From Alphaproteobacteria bacterium (GTDB taxonomy: Bacteria; Pseudomonadota; Alphaproteobacteria; Micropepsales; Micropepsaceae): DNA of 64,000 nt. Positions within the stretch are counted from its first letter, which is position 1. Every line of letters starts with the position of its first letter. Made by a program: the position numbers and the translations under genes. Below, in pieces: positions 44,919 through 55,811 of the stretch. The stretch covers positions 1 to 64,000 of the forward strand of contig JAGWMG010000009.1 in the NCBI GenBank assembly GCA_028871795.1, in the 5' to 3' direction. The notes beneath the pieces were generated by a model. That model worked only from the letters and a program-made list of their open reading frames with translations. It did not search any database and was not told where the DNA came from.

Positions 44919-45718
44919 CGATCCTGGACGACATCGCCGAATACAAACGCCGCGAGATCGCCGCCGCGAAGGCGCGCGTGCCGGAAGGCCAACTCGACCA
45001 AGACGCGTGGGCCATGCCTGCGCCACGAGGCTTTCGCGCCGCGCTGATGCGCGCGCGGTCGGAAAATCGCGTCGGACTGATCGCGGAGATCAAGAAGGCC
45101 AGCCCGTCGCGCGGCCTGATCCGCGTGGACTTCGACCCGGCGGCACTGGCGCGCGCCTACGCGGCGGGAGGCGCGACGTGCCTGTCAGTGCTGACGGACG
45201 CGCCTTCGTTCCAAGGCGCGCCGGAGTTCCTCGCCGCCGCGCACGCCGCAACCACGCTGCCGGTCCTGCGCAAGGACTTCATGCTCGATCCCTATCAGGT
45301 GACCGAGACGCGAGCCTGGGGCGCGGACTGTATTCTTATCATCATGGCGCTGACCGATGATGCACAGAGCCGCGAATTGTTTGCCATCGCCCGCAACTAT
45401 CACGGCATGGACGTTCTAGTGGAAGTCCACAACGAAGGAGAACTCGATCGCGCCTTGGCGCTCGGCGCCGACATCATCGGCATCAACAACCGCGACCTGA
45501 AGACGTTTTCCATCGACCTCGGCGTCACGCTGCGCCTAGCGCCGCGCATTCCCGCGGACAAGCTCGTCGTCGCCGAAAGCGGCTTGGCGCGGCGCGAGGA
45601 TCTGGCGCTGCTGGCGAAAGCCGGCGTGACGACATTCCTGATCGGGGAAGGCCTGATGCGCCACAAAGACGTCGCGGCCGCGACGTCGGCCCTCATCGGC
45701 GCTAAGCTCAATCCATGA
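44915..45718 (+). CDS. trpC: Indole-3-glycerol-phosphate synthase
   Basis: This 267-residue TIM-barrel enzyme closes the indole ring of the tryptophan pathway. It shows [16 protein letters not shown] (catalytic Lys), [51 protein letters not shown] and VAESGL. It is monofunctional; no TrpF domain is fused. It overlaps trpD and moaC by 4 bases each. The genes for TrpF, TrpB and TrpA are not in the window. Confidence 0.97.
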   Translation: MTILDDIAEYKRREIAAAKARVPEGQLDQDAWAMPAPRGFRAALMRARSENRVGLIAEIKKASPSRGLIRVDFDPAALARAYAAGGATCLSVLTDAPSFQGAPEFLAAAHAATTLPVLRKDFMLDPYQVTETRAWGADCILIIMALTDDAQSRELFAIARNYHGMDVLVEVHNEGELDRALALGADIIGINNRDLKTFSIDLGVTLRLAPRIPADKLVVAESGLARREDLALLAKAGVTTFLIGEGLMRHKDVAAATSALIGAKLNP

Positions 45719-46491
45719 CCAAACTGACTCATCTCGACGAACAGGGCGCGGCGCGCATGGTGGACGTTTCGGACAAAGCGGCGAGCGAACGCGAAGCGAC
45801 TGCGGAAGCCGTCATCGTGCTTTCGAACGAAGCCTTCGCGGCGGTCGCTTCCGGCGGCGCACCCAAGGGCGACGTCCTGGCGGCGGCGCGCATCGCCGGC
45901 ATCATGGCGGCCAAGAAGACGCCCGAGCTGATTCCGCTGTGCCATTCCATTGCCCTAACCAAAGCGGAAATCGCCTTCGAAATGCTGGCCGGGGACAACG
46001 CCATCCGCATTCTCGCCACGGCGAAGACCACGGCACGGACCGGTGTGGAAATGGAAGCGCTGACGGCCGCCTCTATCGCCGCGCTGACGATCTACGACAT
46101 GACGAAAGCGCTCGACAAATCCGCCGTCATCGAATCCGTCCGCCTGTTGGCGAAATCCGGCGGCAAGAGCGGGTCCTATACTGCCCCCTCGCGTTCGCCA
46201 TCGAAGACGATCAAGAATTCGCGCAGCGGCGAAAGCGGCGGAGGCCGCGCCAAGCCGGCAACGCCGATAGGCGATCCTCGTCCGCGCGGCGAAACCGCCG
46301 GCCGGCGCGAAGCCTTCCGCGCCTTCATGGTCTCCCGCCGCCTGCGTGCGACAGAATGGGCCAAAGCGGCGGGTGTCCCGGCCGCGCAAATCTATGCTTT
46401 CCTGACCGGGCGCTTGCGGGCGCTGCCGCCGGACGTCGCCGGGCGCCTCGCCCGCGCCGCGCAAGTACGCATTGAGGACATGTTCCGATGA
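45715..46491 (+). CDS. moaC: MoaC fused to a C-terminal helix-turn-helix-like domain
   Basis: This protein is 258 residues, against about 160 for normal MoaC. Residues 1-155 are a complete MoaC, the cyclic pyranopterin monophosphate synthase of molybdenum-cofactor synthesis. Lys51 (GAPKGDV), His77 (LCHSIAL), Glu114, Asp128 and Lys131 (IYDMTKAL) and the end KSGGKSG are all present. Residues 156-195 are a Ser/Arg/Pro/Gly-rich linker. Residues 197-258 ([14 protein letters not shown]..., [22 protein letters not shown], ...[12 protein letters not shown]) look like an XRE-type HTH. The frame is continuous and the stop overlaps moeA by 4 bases, so a sequencing error is unlikely. It may be a cofactor-pathway enzyme with a DNA-binding or protein-binding side function. 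Confidence 0.93.
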   Translation: MTKLTHLDEQGAARMVDVSDKAASEREATAEAVIVLSNEAFAAVASGGAPKGDVLAAARIAGIMAAKKTPELIPLCHSIALTKAEIAFEMLAGDNAIRILATAKTTARTGVEMEALTAASIAALTIYDMTKALDKSAVIESVRLLAKSGGKSGSYTAPSRSPSKTIKNSRSGESGGGRAKPATPIGDPRPRGETAGRREAFRAFMVSRRLRATEWAKAAGVPAAQIYAFLTGRLRALPPDVAGRLARAAQVRIEDMFR

Positions 46492-47669
46492 TCAGTGTCG
46501 CAGAGGCCGAAAAACGCATCGCTGCCGCGTTTTCACCGATTGACACCGAGATCATGGATGTCGCGCATCTGGCGGGGCGCGTCCTGGTCGAAGATGCCGT
46601 GGCCAGGACCGACCAGCCGCCCGCCCCGGTTTCGGCCATGGACGGTTTCGCCGTGCGGCTGGCGGACGGCGGCGCTCCTCGCCGGCTGATCGGTTCCGCG
46701 CCCGCAGGCCATCCCTTTGCGCGCACGGTGGGCGCCGGCGAAGCGGTGCGTATTTTCACCGGCGGAGTCGTGCCGCAGGGCGCGGACGCCATCGTCATCC
46801 AGGAAGACGCGGCCTCCGACGGCGTCATGGTCTCGTTCGACGCGGCAGCGTGCGCTCCTCAACACATCCGCGCCCCCGGATTGGACTTCAAGAAAGGCGA
46901 GGTGCTGGCGGCGAAAGGCCGGCGCCTGACGGCGCGCGACTGCGCGCTGCTGGCGGCAGGCGACATCGCACAGGTGAAAGTGCGCCGCCGCCCGTGCGTC
47001 GCCATCATCTCGATCGGCGACGAGCTTTCCCGGCCGGGCGAGAAGCGCATGGCGGGCGGTATCGTCGCTTCGTCAGGCTACGGATTATATGCGATGATCC
47101 AGGCTTGGGGCGGCGCGCCGTGCGACTTCGGCATCCTGCTCGACAACGAAGCCGAGATCGCCACCGTCGCCGACGCCGACGCCGACTTGATTATCACCTT
47201 GGGCGGGGTTTCCGTCGGCGATCACGATCTGGTCCGCAAAGTGCTGGGGACCAAGGACTTCGCGCTCGAGTTCTGGAAGGTCGCCATGCGGCCCGGCAAG
47301 CCGCTGATCTTCGGCAAGCTCGGCAGGACGCCCCTGCTCGGCCTTCCCGGCAATCCCATTTCGACGCTGGTGTGCGCCATCCTGTTCGTCAAGCCCGCCA
47401 TCGCGGCAATGCTGGGCACGCCGTTCGAGCAGGAGATTCTGGCGGCGAAGCTGGTGCGCGCCCTGCCCGCCAACGGCGCGCGGCAGGACTACATGCGCGC
47501 CAAGCTGACGCGCCGCGACGGCGAATACTGGGCGGAGGCCTTCGCCGTGCAGGATTCCTCGATGCTGACCGTCATGGCCCAAGCCGACGCGCTGATCGTG
47601 CGCGCGCCGGGCGCGCCCGCCGCCGCCGCCGGCGACCGCGCCGACGTCATCCTGCTGGACGACCATTGA
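46488..47669 (+). CDS. moeA: Molybdopterin molybdenumtransferase
   Basis: This 393-residue enzyme inserts molybdate into adenylated molybdopterin. It contains the MoeA N-terminal [31 protein letters not shown], the [19 protein letters not shown] domain, [20 protein letters not shown] and [14 protein letters not shown], with a C-terminal beta domain. It is the last of the five coupled genes starting at trpG. About 80 bases separate it from the PAS protein gene. Confidence 0.96.
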   Translation: MISVAEAEKRIAAAFSPIDTEIMDVAHLAGRVLVEDAVARTDQPPAPVSAMDGFAVRLADGGAPRRLIGSAPAGHPFARTVGAGEAVRIFTGGVVPQGADAIVIQEDAASDGVMVSFDAAACAPQHIRAPGLDFKKGEVLAAKGRRLTARDCALLAAGDIAQVKVRRRPCVAIISIGDELSRPGEKRMAGGIVASSGYGLYAMIQAWGGAPCDFGILLDNEAEIATVADADADLIITLGGVSVGDHDLVRKVLGTKDFALEFWKVAMRPGKPLIFGKLGRTPLLGLPGNPISTLVCAILFVKPAIAAMLGTPFEQEILAAKLVRALPANGARQDYMRAKLTRRDGEYWAEAFAVQDSSMLTVMAQADALIVRAPGAPAAAAGDRADVILLDDH

Positions 47670-47749
47670 GAACGTGCACCACCTTGCCCTTATTGAAGCG
47701 CGCACATGCGGTACGGTAACTTATCTTTCGAATTCATTGAGTACGACCA

Positions 47750-48256
47750 ATGAACGACCCGAAAAAGGGCACGACAGTCGGCGCGCGCGCCCAGTCGCTC
47801 GAATTCGACTGGACCTTGCAGCTCACAAAACCGGCGACAATTCTAGCCTGCGAATATTGGCGCTCGCGTTGCGGCGGCCGATCGATGCCCAACCGGAACG
47901 ATCTCGATCCGGTCGCAATGCGCAAATTCACTCCTCATGTGGGCCTGATCGATATTCGCAAGGCGGAAGACGGGACCACCGATTACTTCATCCGTCGCGC
48001 CGGCACGAAATGGGAAGAGGTTTACGGCCCGATGACCGGCCGTTATCTCTGGGAATTCCTGCCGCCGGAGATCGAGCCGAATTGGCGCGAGGTCTTCGGG
48101 GCGGTGCAGGCCGCCAAGGCGCCGGTGCGGGTAACCACCGGAATCGATTTCCAGGGCAAGACCTGGCTCAAGGCCGAGATGTTTGTGGCGCCGCTCGGCG
48201 AAGGCGGCGACGTCTCGATGCTGTTTATGACCTTCGTGTCGTGGAGCAAGCCATAG
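47750..48256 (+). CDS. PAS_5-type sensory-domain protein
   Basis: This 168-residue protein is composed of a single PAS-like domain of the alphaproteobacterial PAS_5 family. The diagnostic start is ACEYWRSRCGGRSMPNRNDLDP, followed by KFTPHVGLIDI, DYFIRRAGTKWEEVYGPMTGRYLWEF and a C-terminal strand VSMLFMTFVSW. There is no output domain, membrane segment or cofactor Cys/His that I can recognise. Such single-domain proteins are common in alphaproteobacteria and have no known role. It is transcribed in the same direction as lexA, 345 bases before it. Confidence 0.75.
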   Translation: MNDPKKGTTVGARAQSLEFDWTLQLTKPATILACEYWRSRCGGRSMPNRNDLDPVAMRKFTPHVGLIDIRKAEDGTTDYFIRRAGTKWEEVYGPMTGRYLWEFLPPEIEPNWREVFGAVQAAKAPVRVTTGIDFQGKTWLKAEMFVAPLGEGGDVSMLFMTFVSWSKP

Positions 48257-48501
48257 CTATGGGACAGCAGTGGTTTGACCCCGATTCTTTTTCGCTGCCG
48301 TCTTCCAACGGAAAGGCTGGCTCGCGGGTGACTTCCTTTTTGCTGCGTCCGCCGCGAACGGGGGTTCAGCAGCGTCATCACTTGCCGTTCAAATTAAGTA
48401 TCATGTCCCCAAAATTCGGCCACTTTCCTCGCAAACGAGCGCAGAGGACGCCGTGCCTTATTCGCCGTTCGCTACCTGCTCTCAACACAAGATTTGGCGT
48501 G
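48257..48501. other. Intergenic stretch upstream of the lexA promoter, no gene seen
   Basis: About 245 bases with no plausible ORF, repeat or RNA structure that I can support. The lexA promoter and SOS boxes begin at 48502. Confidence 0.4.
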
Positions 48502-48530
48502 TTGACGCCCGCAGGGAACTAAAGTAGAAC
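48502..48530 (+). promoter_or_regulatory. Probable lexA promoter
   Basis: TTGACG at 48502-48507 and TAGAAC at 48525-48530 are separated by 17 bases, a good sigma-70-like arrangement. The SOS box covers the -10 element and part of the spacer, which explains autorepression. Confidence 0.55.
48516..48530. promoter_or_regulatory. Alphaproteobacterial SOS box (LexA operator)
   Basis: GAAC, 7 bases, GAAC (equal to GTTC-N7-GTTC on the other strand) lies about 72 bases before the lexA start. This is the exact consensus known for alphaproteobacterial LexA. A second, weaker copy GTTT-N7-GTTC lies at 48541-48555. Confidence 0.85.
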
Positions 48531-48540
48531 GATTCTCCAT

Positions 48541-48555
48541 GTTTCGGATTTGTTC
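48541..48555. promoter_or_regulatory. Possible second, degenerate SOS box
   Basis: GTTT, 7 bases, GTTC differs by one base from the GTTC-N7-GTTC consensus and is 10 bases from the perfect box. It could help cooperative LexA binding, or be chance. Confidence 0.35.
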
Positions 48556-48601
48556 GCCGCCCCGAATCGCTAGGCGTGGCGGATCAAAAGGAGGCGTGGC
48601 G

Positions 48602-49345
48602 ATGCTTACCCGCAAGCAATACGAACTCTTGATGTTCATCCACGAACGGGTGCGCGAGAGCGGCATCCCGCCCTCCTTCGACGAAATGAAGGACGCGCTG
48701 GATCTGAAATCCAAGTCCGGCATCCATCGCCTCATCACGGCTCTGGAGGAACGCGGCTTCCTCAGGCGCCTCGAAAAACGCGCCCGGGCGCTCGAGATCA
48801 TCAAGCTGCCCGACAACGTCGCCGAAACGCTCCGCCCCGCCACCACCCGCAGCCAGGCGATGCGCATGAGTCCCGGCCGCCATCACACGCGCGGCGAGGC
48901 GCGGGTTTCCTCCGACACGCGCGGTGCCGGCAGTCCGCGGCGCGCCATCGGCGAAGGCGAAGGGGCGATCAATGTGCCTCTGGTGGGCCGCATCGCGGCG
49001 GGCACGCCCATCGAGGCCTTGCAGAACAAGATGGCGGACATTCCGGTGCCCAGCGGCATGGTCGGCCGCGGCGATCATTACGCGCTGGAGGTCACCGGCG
49101 ATTCCATGATCAACGCGGGCATCCTCGACGGCGACACGGTGATCATCCAGGAAGTCGATACCGCGAATACGGGCGAGATCGTCGTGGCGCTGGTCGATAA
49201 CGCGGAAGCGACGCTGAAGCGCATGCGCCGGCGCGGCGACTCCATCGCGCTGGAGGCGGCCAATCCCGCCTACGAAACGCGCCTTTACGGGGCGGACCGC
49301 GTGCGCGTGCAGGGACGCCTCGTCGGCCTCATCCGCCGGTATTAG
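48602..49345 (+). CDS. lexA: LexA repressor of the SOS response
   Basis: This 247-residue protein has an N-terminal winged helix ([29 protein letters not shown]..., with [20 protein letters not shown]) and a C-terminal self-cleaving peptidase. The cleavage bond is Ala133-Gly134 (GRIAAGTP) and the catalytic pair is Ser168 (VTGDSMI) and Lys206 (EATLKRM). The linker is longer than in E. coli (about residues 75-122), as in other alphaproteobacteria. AAAGGAGG fixes the start. The last 17 bases overlap the 3' end of the convergent comEC gene. Confidence 0.97.
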   Translation: MLTRKQYELLMFIHERVRESGIPPSFDEMKDALDLKSKSGIHRLITALEERGFLRRLEKRARALEIIKLPDNVAETLRPATTRSQAMRMSPGRHHTRGEARVSSDTRGAGSPRRAIGEGEGAINVPLVGRIAAGTPIEALQNKMADIPVPSGMVGRGDHYALEVTGDSMINAGILDGDTVIIQEVDTANTGEIVVALVDNAEATLKRMRRRGDSIALEAANPAYETRLYGADRVRVQGRLVGLIRRY

Positions 49346-51524
49346 ACCTTCTTCGCTTGGCGTGTACCGGTGCGGACCACGGCCTTCGGCCGCGGTCGCC
49401 TTCCACGGTTTCGATGCGTTTTTGCGGGCCCAGCCAGACCGCGTAACCGCCGTTGCGGGCCACGTCGATACGGTCGATCACCAGCATCGTTCCTTTGCAA
49501 AAGCGCCAAGCCGGCACGACGCTCACGACGATTGCCGCGCGGGCGCAGTCTTCCCACAGGGCATCCACGCGCGATGGCACCGCTATCAGCGTTCCATCCC
49601 GCGCCTTGGCAATGCAGCCATAGGCGTCGCAGCGCACGCCGTCGTTGGGCGTGGCGACGGCCGCATCGGTTTCCCGCTCGTCGCCGTCGCGTTTCAGCCA
49701 TTCGCCGGCGGAATAGTCGTCGCGCGCGGGCCGCACAAACCGCAGCAGCCCGTCGCTTCCGCGCACGGCCACAGTGACCGCGTCGCGCGCCACCAGCAGA
49801 TCGGGCGCCGGCGTCGCCATCGCCACGGCGACACCGGCGGTCATCGCAACGAGGCCCAGCCAGCGCCAGCCACGCCGCCAAATCGCGATCCACAAGCCGC
49901 CCAGCGAAAGCACGACAAGCGCCGGCATCGGCCACGCCGGCATCACGGAAACCGCTCCCGGCAGGCCCGCCACGAAACGCCCGACGGCCAGCATCGCCTC
50001 GATGCCCCAGCCCATGACCCGCAGCGACCAAGCGTCCAATCCGAACGGCATCAAGAACACCGACAGGGCCGCGGCTGGCATGGTCACGAACCCCATGATC
50101 GGCATGGCGAGCAGATTGCCGAGCACGGCGTAATGCGTGGCCCGGTCAAAGTGAAAGACGGCATACGGCGCGGTGGCCAGACTGCCGACCAGACTGGTGA
50201 TGGCGATGCCGCGCATGTAGCGACGCACGCCGGCGAAGGCGCGCGGGCCTGTCCGCTCCGTGCGGCGCGCCCTTCGCGCCTGTTCCCATTCGGCCACCGC
50301 GATCAGGCTGGCCACCGCGGCGAAAGACATCTGGAAACCCGGCTCCAGGAGGTTCTCGGGCCGCAACAGCAGAATGATCGTCGCGGCCAGCGCCAATGAT
50401 CGCATCGACAGCGCCGGGCGATCGAACAGGACGGCCGACAGCATCGCGGCGAGCATGATGTACGCCCGCGTGGCCGGCGTCGCCGCTCCGCTGATGACAA
50501 GATAGAACGTCGCGCTCGCAAGGGCTGCCAGCGCCGCCCATTTCTTGATGGGATAGCGCAGCGCGACAGCCGGAATCAGGGCGAGCAGCGCCCGCACCGT
50601 CCAGAACAGGCCGAGCCCGACCAACGCCATGTGCAGGCCGGCGATGGCCAACACATGCGCCAGGCCCGCATCGCGAAGCGCCTGTTCGTCCTCATTGGAG
50701 ATCGCGCCGCGGTCGCCGGTAATCAGCGCCGAGGCGATCCCGCCGGTGCTCCCCGAAAGCACGGAGTGGATGCGGGCTGTCATCTTCCAGCGCAATTTGG
50801 CGACGGAGAGCGCAATTTCGTCGGTCCAATTGTTCCTCCGCAGAGGCACAATCGGCTTCGGCCTGCCATAGGCGTAGCCCACCGCGCCGATGCGCTCGTA
50901 GTACGCCGCCAGTCCGAAATCGTAGCCGCGGGGCGTGCTCGGCCCCGGCGGAGGCATCAGCACCGCCGTCAAATGCACCCATTGGCCCGGCACCAGAGAG
51001 CCAGCTCCGCTGCGCACCGATACGCGTACCGCCGCAGGGGTACGGTCTGGCGGCAGGCGCCGGGTCGCGACCGCGCCCAGCGTGACGCGGGTACTCTTGC
51101 CATGCGCCTGAACGAAATCCACGCGGCCGTCGATGCCCAGCGGCCCCAGCTTGCGCGCCAGAACAGGGGCGCGGACCAGTTCGGTGCGCAGCTTAGCCAC
51201 GGCGAAGCCGAGAGAGGCGGCTGCCAGCAGTGCCAGGGCGATGCGGACGAGCGTGTCGTGCGTTGCCGTCGATAATACCGCGGCCGCAAGCGCCAACCCG
51301 GCTGCCATCACGGCGAACGCCCATACCGGTTCTTCCGGCAGCGTAAAATAGAGCCCGATTCCCGCCGCCATCGCCACGGGGAGCCACAAGGGCCGACGCA
51401 TACGGTCCGCGATGGCCTGCGCCCGCACAACGCCCAGCAGGCGCGCAAAAGCCGTCGCCAGCGCCCCCGCGTCGAACGGGTCGGGCGCCAGGCGCCGCAA
51501 TGCCGCGATTGGACCTGCCCCCAC
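49329..51524 (-). CDS. comEC: ComEC/Rec2-family membrane protein (DNA-uptake channel type)
   Basis: This 731-residue polytopic protein has two N-terminal helices, a DUF4131-like soluble segment (about 100-230) and the Competence domain with [39 protein letters not shown], then many helices. The C-terminal region (about 590-720) contains [21 protein letters not shown] but lacks an obvious metallo-beta-lactamase motif (HxHxDH), unlike the long ComEC form. The GTG start at 51524 is divergent from gltX with 68 bases between the starts. The 3' end overlaps lexA by 17 bases. It would move single-stranded DNA across the inner membrane if competence genes exist elsewhere. Confidence 0.9.
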   Translation of the reverse strand: MGAGPIAALRRLAPDPFDAGALATAFARLLGVVRAQAIADRMRRPLWLPVAMAAGIGLYFTLPEEPVWAFAVMAAGLALAAAVLSTATHDTLVRIALALLAAASLGFAVAKLRTELVRAPVLARKLGPLGIDGRVDFVQAHGKSTRVTLGAVATRRLPPDRTPAAVRVSVRSGAGSLVPGQWVHLTAVLMPPPGPSTPRGYDFGLAAYYERIGAVGYAYGRPKPIVPLRRNNWTDEIALSVAKLRWKMTARIHSVLSGSTGGIASALITGDRGAISNEDEQALRDAGLAHVLAIAGLHMALVGLGLFWTVRALLALIPAVALRYPIKKWAALAALASATFYLVISGAATPATRAYIMLAAMLSAVLFDRPALSMRSLALAATIILLLRPENLLEPGFQMSFAAVASLIAVAEWEQARRARRTERTGPRAFAGVRRYMRGIAITSLVGSLATAPYAVFHFDRATHYAVLGNLLAMPIMGFVTMPAAALSVFLMPFGLDAWSLRVMGWGIEAMLAVGRFVAGLPGAVSVMPAWPMPALVVLSLGGLWIAIWRRGWRWLGLVAMTAGVAVAMATPAPDLLVARDAVTVAVRGSDGLLRFVRPARDDYSAGEWLKRDGDERETDAAVATPNDGVRCDAYGCIAKARDGTLIAVPSRVDALWEDCARAAIVVSVVPAWRFCKGTMLVIDRIDVARNGGYAVWLGPQKRIETVEGDRGRRPWSAPVHAKRRRSNTGG

Positions 51525-51592
51525 GGACGAATGCCGTTTGCCAGAAGCCTCGGTTTCACTTAAAGCCGAAGAACGCCAGCCGATTGTCCATT

Positions 51593-53005
51593 ATGACCGA
51601 AAATCAGAAGCCAGTCCTGCGCTTTGCTCCCTCGCCCACCGGAATGCTGCATATCGGCGGCGCCCGCACGGCTTTGTTCAACTGGCTCTATGCCCGCCAT
51701 ACGGGCGGCAAATTCCTGCTGAGGATCGAGGACACCGACCGCGAACGCTCCACTCCCGAGGCTGTGGGCGCCATCCTGAACGGAATGACGTGGCTGGGGC
51801 TGAACTGGGATGGCGAGACCGTCTATCAATTCGCGCGCGCCGGCCGTCACCGTGCCGTCGCCGAGCAGTTGCTGTCCGAAGGCAAGGCCTACCGCTGCTA
51901 CGCGACGGCGCCGGAACTGGAAGAGATGCGCGCCGCCCTGCGCGCGGCCGGAAAGCCCATCCGCTACGACGGGCGCTGGCGCGACCGCGATCCTCGCGAA
52001 GCGCTTCCGGGCGCGCCCTTCGTGGTGCGCCTGCGGGCCCGGCAAACGGGCGAAACGGTCGTGCGCGACGCCGTGCAAGGCGACGTGCGCTTCGCCAACG
52101 AGCAGCTCGACGACATGGTGCTGCTGCGCAGCGACGGCAACCCGACCTACATGCTGGCGGTCGTGGTCGACGATTACGACATGGGCGTGACCCACATCAT
52201 CCGCGGCGACGACCACCTCAACAATGCCGCCCGCCAGCTCCAGATCATTCAGGCGCTGAACTGGCCGGAGCCGGTGTACGCCCATCTGCCGCTGATCCAC
52301 GGCCCCGACGGCGCCAAGCTCTCCAAACGCCATGGCGCGCTGGCGGTGGAAGCCTATCGCGACATGGGCTATCTGCCCGAGACGATGCGCAACTACCTGC
52401 TGCGGCTGGGCTGGAGCCACGGCAACGACGAGATCATTCCGACGGCGCAAGCGGTCGAATGGTTCAATCTGGAGAGCATCGGCAAAAGTCCGGCGCGTCT
52501 GGACTTCAAGAAGCTCGACAATCTCAATGCGCACTACATCCGGGCGATGGACGACGCGGCGCTGGCGGACGAGATCGCCGCCCTGATCGGACGCGAAACG
52601 CCGCCGCGCGCTTTGAGCGACAAAGCGCATGCGCGGCTGATCGCGGCCATGCCCAGCCTCAAGGAGCGCGCCAAGACCCTGGTCGAGTTGGCCGGCTCAG
52701 CAGAATTTTTGTACACCGACGGTCCGCGCGCGCTCGACGACGCGGCGCAAAAGGTCTTGAACGACGAGGCGCGCCGGCTGAACGGCAGGTTCCTTGCGGC
52801 TACGGCGGAATTGGCCTGGCAGGCAGCGGCGCTGGAAGAGGCCGCCCGGTCTCTCGCGGATGCGAACGGCCTCAAGCTGGGACAAATTGCCCAGCCCCTT
52901 AGAGCGGCGTTGACCGGCAGGACCACTTCGCCCCCCATTTTCGCGATGCTGGAAGTGCTGGGAAGGGACGAATCGCGTCTGCGGATCAAAGTCCACAGCG
53001 CGTAG
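51593..53005 (+). CDS. gltX: Glutamyl-tRNA synthetase
   Basis: This 470-residue class I enzyme charges tRNA-Glu. The HIGH-type motif is in [21 protein letters not shown] and the KMSKS-type motif is KLSKRHG; both are complete, with the connecting [13 protein letters not shown] and [15 protein letters not shown]. The start at 51593 ([15 protein letters not shown]) is chosen by family similarity. It is divergent from comEC and followed by gltA after 117 bases. The glutamine-charging state (discriminating or not) cannot be told. Confidence 0.97.
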   Translation: MTENQKPVLRFAPSPTGMLHIGGARTALFNWLYARHTGGKFLLRIEDTDRERSTPEAVGAILNGMTWLGLNWDGETVYQFARAGRHRAVAEQLLSEGKAYRCYATAPELEEMRAALRAAGKPIRYDGRWRDRDPREALPGAPFVVRLRARQTGETVVRDAVQGDVRFANEQLDDMVLLRSDGNPTYMLAVVVDDYDMGVTHIIRGDDHLNNAARQLQIIQALNWPEPVYAHLPLIHGPDGAKLSKRHGALAVEAYRDMGYLPETMRNYLLRLGWSHGNDEIIPTAQAVEWFNLESIGKSPARLDFKKLDNLNAHYIRAMDDAALADEIAALIGRETPPRALSDKAHARLIAAMPSLKERAKTLVELAGSAEFLYTDGPRALDDAAQKVLNDEARRLNGRFLAATAELAWQAAALEEAARSLADANGLKLGQIAQPLRAALTGRTTSPPIFAMLEVLGRDESRLRIKVHSA

Positions 53006-53122
53006 TTCTCGGGCAGATCGTCGCTGCGCATAGGAAAGCAGGTGACGAAGCCGAACCCTGCATCCTATAATTGCTGCAACGCAAGATAACACAGGCCGCT
53101 CGGCCGGAGCCAGGAGACCAAA

Positions 53123-54430
53123 ATGAGAGACAGCAAGGCCGTCCCCGCCGGCAAGGCAACGCTCAGCTACCAGGGCAAATCCCACGAGCTGCCCGCCCTC
53201 TCGGGCAGCGAAGGTCCCCACGTCATCGACATCCGCAAACTCTACGCCGACGCGGAGCTTTTCACCTACGATCCGGGCTTCACCTCCACGGCGAGCTGCG
53301 AAAGCGACATCACCTTCATCGACGGCGACAAGGGCATTCTGTTGTATCGGGGCTATCCGATCGAACAGCTCGCCGGGAATTCGTCGTTCCTGGAAGTCTG
53401 CTACCTGTTGCTCTACGGCGAACTGCCGACCAAGAAAGAGATGGAGGAGTTCAACTACCTCATCACGCACCACACGATGGTGCACGAGCAGCTGGCCTCG
53501 TTCTTCCGCGGCTTCCGCCGCGATGCGCATCCGATGGCGGTGATGTGCGGCGTGGTGGGCGCGCTGTCGGCGTTCTACCACGACTCCACGGACATCAACG
53601 ATCCCAAACAGCGCCAGATCGCAAGCCATCGCCTCGTCGCCAAGATTCCGACGATCGCCGCGATGGCGTTCCGCTACAGCCTGGGCCATCCCTTCGTGTA
53701 TCCGTCGAACAAGCTCGGCTACACCGAGAACTTCCTGCGCATGGCTTTTGCCATGCCCTCCGAGGAGTATGTGGTCAATCCGGTGCTGGCCAAGGCGCTC
53801 GATACCATCTTCATCCTGCACGCCGATCACGAGCAGAATGCCTCCACCTCCACCGTGCGGCTGGCCGGTTCTTCTGGCGCCAATCCGTTCGCCTGCATCG
53901 CGGCGGGCATCGCCTGCCTGTGGGGACCGGCGCACGGCGGCGCCAACGAGGCGGCGCTGAAAATGCTGGAGGAGATCGGAACCGTCGAGCGCATCCCGGA
54001 ATACATCCGCCGCGCCAAGGACAAGAACGATCCGTTCCGCCTGATGGGCTTCGGCCACCGCGTCTACAAGAATTACGACCCGCGCGCCAAGGTGATGCAG
54101 AAAGAGTGCCATGCCGTGCTCGACGAACTAGGCCTGCACGAGACCCCGCTCCTCAAGGTCGCGCTGGAACTGGAGCGCATCGCGCTGCAGGACGAGTACT
54201 TCGTCGACAAGAAGCTCTATCCGAACATCGATTTCTATTCCGGCATCACGCTGCGCGCGCTCGGTTTTCCGCTCAGCATGTTCACGGCGCTGTTCGCGCT
54301 GGCGCGCACGGTGGGCTGGATCGCGCAATGGAAGGAGATGCTGGACGACCCGCACCAGAAGATCGGGCGCCCGCGGCAGATCTACACCGGCGCCAAACAG
54401 CGCGACTACGTGCCGATCAGCAAGCGGTAG
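53123..54430 (+). CDS. gltA: Type II citrate synthase
   Basis: This 435-residue enzyme condenses acetyl-CoA and oxaloacetate. It has [50 protein letters not shown] (His), [11 protein letters not shown] (His) and [15 protein letters not shown] with the catalytic His and CoA-binding region, then the Asp-containing NIDFYSGI. The N-terminal beta domain typical of the hexameric type is present. AGGAG precedes the start. In the canonical order lpxB should be close, but about 7.5 kb of other genes intervene. Confidence 0.97.
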   Translation: MRDSKAVPAGKATLSYQGKSHELPALSGSEGPHVIDIRKLYADAELFTYDPGFTSTASCESDITFIDGDKGILLYRGYPIEQLAGNSSFLEVCYLLLYGELPTKKEMEEFNYLITHHTMVHEQLASFFRGFRRDAHPMAVMCGVVGALSAFYHDSTDINDPKQRQIASHRLVAKIPTIAAMAFRYSLGHPFVYPSNKLGYTENFLRMAFAMPSEEYVVNPVLAKALDTIFILHADHEQNASTSTVRLAGSSGANPFACIAAGIACLWGPAHGGANEAALKMLEEIGTVERIPEYIRRAKDKNDPFRLMGFGHRVYKNYDPRAKVMQKECHAVLDELGLHETPLLKVALELERIALQDEYFVDKKLYPNIDFYSGITLRALGFPLSMFTALFALARTVGWIAQWKEMLDDPHQKIGRPRQIYTGAKQRDYVPISKR

Positions 54431-54529
54431 GGCCGCGGCAGGCAGCCGCTGTGGCGCATATCGTTTCTTGCTTGGTGCTGCATTGCGGCTTGCGGGGAGC
54501 AAATATTCTCTCGATTCAAAGCGAGCATT

Positions 54530-55465
54530 TCACGCGGCACGGGTGTCGTCGTCGAAAGGCAAGCTGTGATGTGCACTGGTGGTAAGATGGCTTAGCATCA
54601 GCGCCGAGGCTTTTTCATTCTTCCCCGCTTCAAGCGCGGCGAGAATGGCCATGTGCTCGTCGATCGATTCATATACGCGCTCGACGCCATAATCCCATTG
54701 ATAGTTCAAAAAGCGGCGCAGTTGAATCTGTTGCTGCACGGCGTTCAACATGTAGCGATTCTTGGAACTGCGGGCGAGCTGCTCATGGAAATCGGAATTT
54801 ATTTCATAGAACTCTATCGCTTCTACATCTCGCCACGGCTTATGGCGGAATTCCATGTGCCGCGCGCGCGTCGCTATCAACCAGTTGCGATCCAACTCGA
54901 AGCCGGGCTGCAGTAGCAGGGCAGGCTCCACCACGCGACGAAACGCATAGCTTTCTGCCTGGGCGCGCGCCGAATTGATCGACGCCTGAAAGGACCAGCC
55001 ATTGCCGGGCTTGCGCTCGACCAATCCCAGTTCGGACAATTGCCGCAACACCCGCACGATGGTCGTAAGCTTAACGCCCAACTGGCGCATGATTTCCTGT
55101 TGGGTGCATTCATCCGGTAACCGTCCGATGTTGCGGGCTTGGGCGATTGCGACGAAAAGGCGTTTGTCTTCTTCGTCTTGCAGCCGCAGGGCGTCGGCTT
55201 CGGGCACATTCTTTACCGGTTCAACCAGAACAAAACCGCGATTGGCCCTCGGCTGGACAGCCCCTTGGTCCGCCAGCAACTTCAAGGCGCCGCGGATCGG
55301 CGTGCGGGAGACCCCGAATTGCTGGCACAGTTCCTGTTCGATTAGATGATAACCAGGTCCCGACCCCTGATCCTTGAGGAGCCGCAGGATGCGGCGCGCG
55401 AGTTCCGCCTGCAATCGACTTGGTGCCGAGGACGCCAAGGGTTTGTCAGTCGTTTTTCTGGCCAT
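54530..55465 (-). CDS. GntR-family regulator with two winged helices and an FCD-type domain
   Basis: This 311-residue protein carries a GntR winged helix at residues 18-82 (RILRLLKDQGSGPGYHLIEQELCQQFGVSRTPIRGALKLLADQGAV). An additional winged-helix-like region lies at about 100-160 (LFVAIAQARNIGRLPDECTQ, then QEIMRQLGVKLTTIVRVLRQLSELGLVERKPG). The C-terminal helical FCD-type ligand domain (about 168-300) has plausible metal residues in NSDFHEQL and in the His-containing IDEHMAILAALEAGK and LSHL segments. A normal FadR/FCD regulator has only the first helix-turn-helix. It is divergent from the siderophore-type TonB receptor, with an IS remnant between them. Confidence 0.87.
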   Translation of the reverse strand: MARKTTDKPLASSAPSRLQAELARRILRLLKDQGSGPGYHLIEQELCQQFGVSRTPIRGALKLLADQGAVQPRANRGFVLVEPVKNVPEADALRLQDEEDKRLFVAIAQARNIGRLPDECTQQEIMRQLGVKLTTIVRVLRQLSELGLVERKPGNGWSFQASINSARAQAESYAFRRVVEPALLLQPGFELDRNWLIATRARHMEFRHKPWRDVEAIEFYEINSDFHEQLARSSKNRYMLNAVQQQIQLRRFLNYQWDYGVERVYESIDEHMAILAALEAGKNEKASALMLSHLTTSAHHSLPFDDDTRAA

Positions 55466-55811
55466 CTCTCTTTGCTCAACTTGTTATACGGACTCAATTT
55501 CTCGCGCCAAGCCGCACACTCTTCTGGTATATTATAATAGCGAAAAATTATTTTATCCATGCTGACAGGTGGCCTGTGACAGCAACAGCGCTAGTTGCCG
55601 CTGTAGGGAAACGAACCTGCTTTAAGATCGGCCGTCGGTTCGCAGTGCGGCTGGGCTTGTACCGAAGCAGCGATCGAGCGAAGGGCAAATCCGATTGTTT
55701 GGCATCAGCGACGCGGCGATCGCTTGCTTGCATCTTGATGAACTCTGGTGCGCCTGCCACATTCGGCAATGCAGCCGGTAACCAATATCCGCGAAGTCGC
55801 CATAAACTGGC
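55466..55811. other. Intergenic stretch between the GntR gene and the IS5 remnant
   Basis: An A/T-rich start (55480-55565) should hold the GntR promoter. The following 250 bases have ORFs without recognisable content and may be more eroded mobile-element DNA. Confidence 0.35.
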
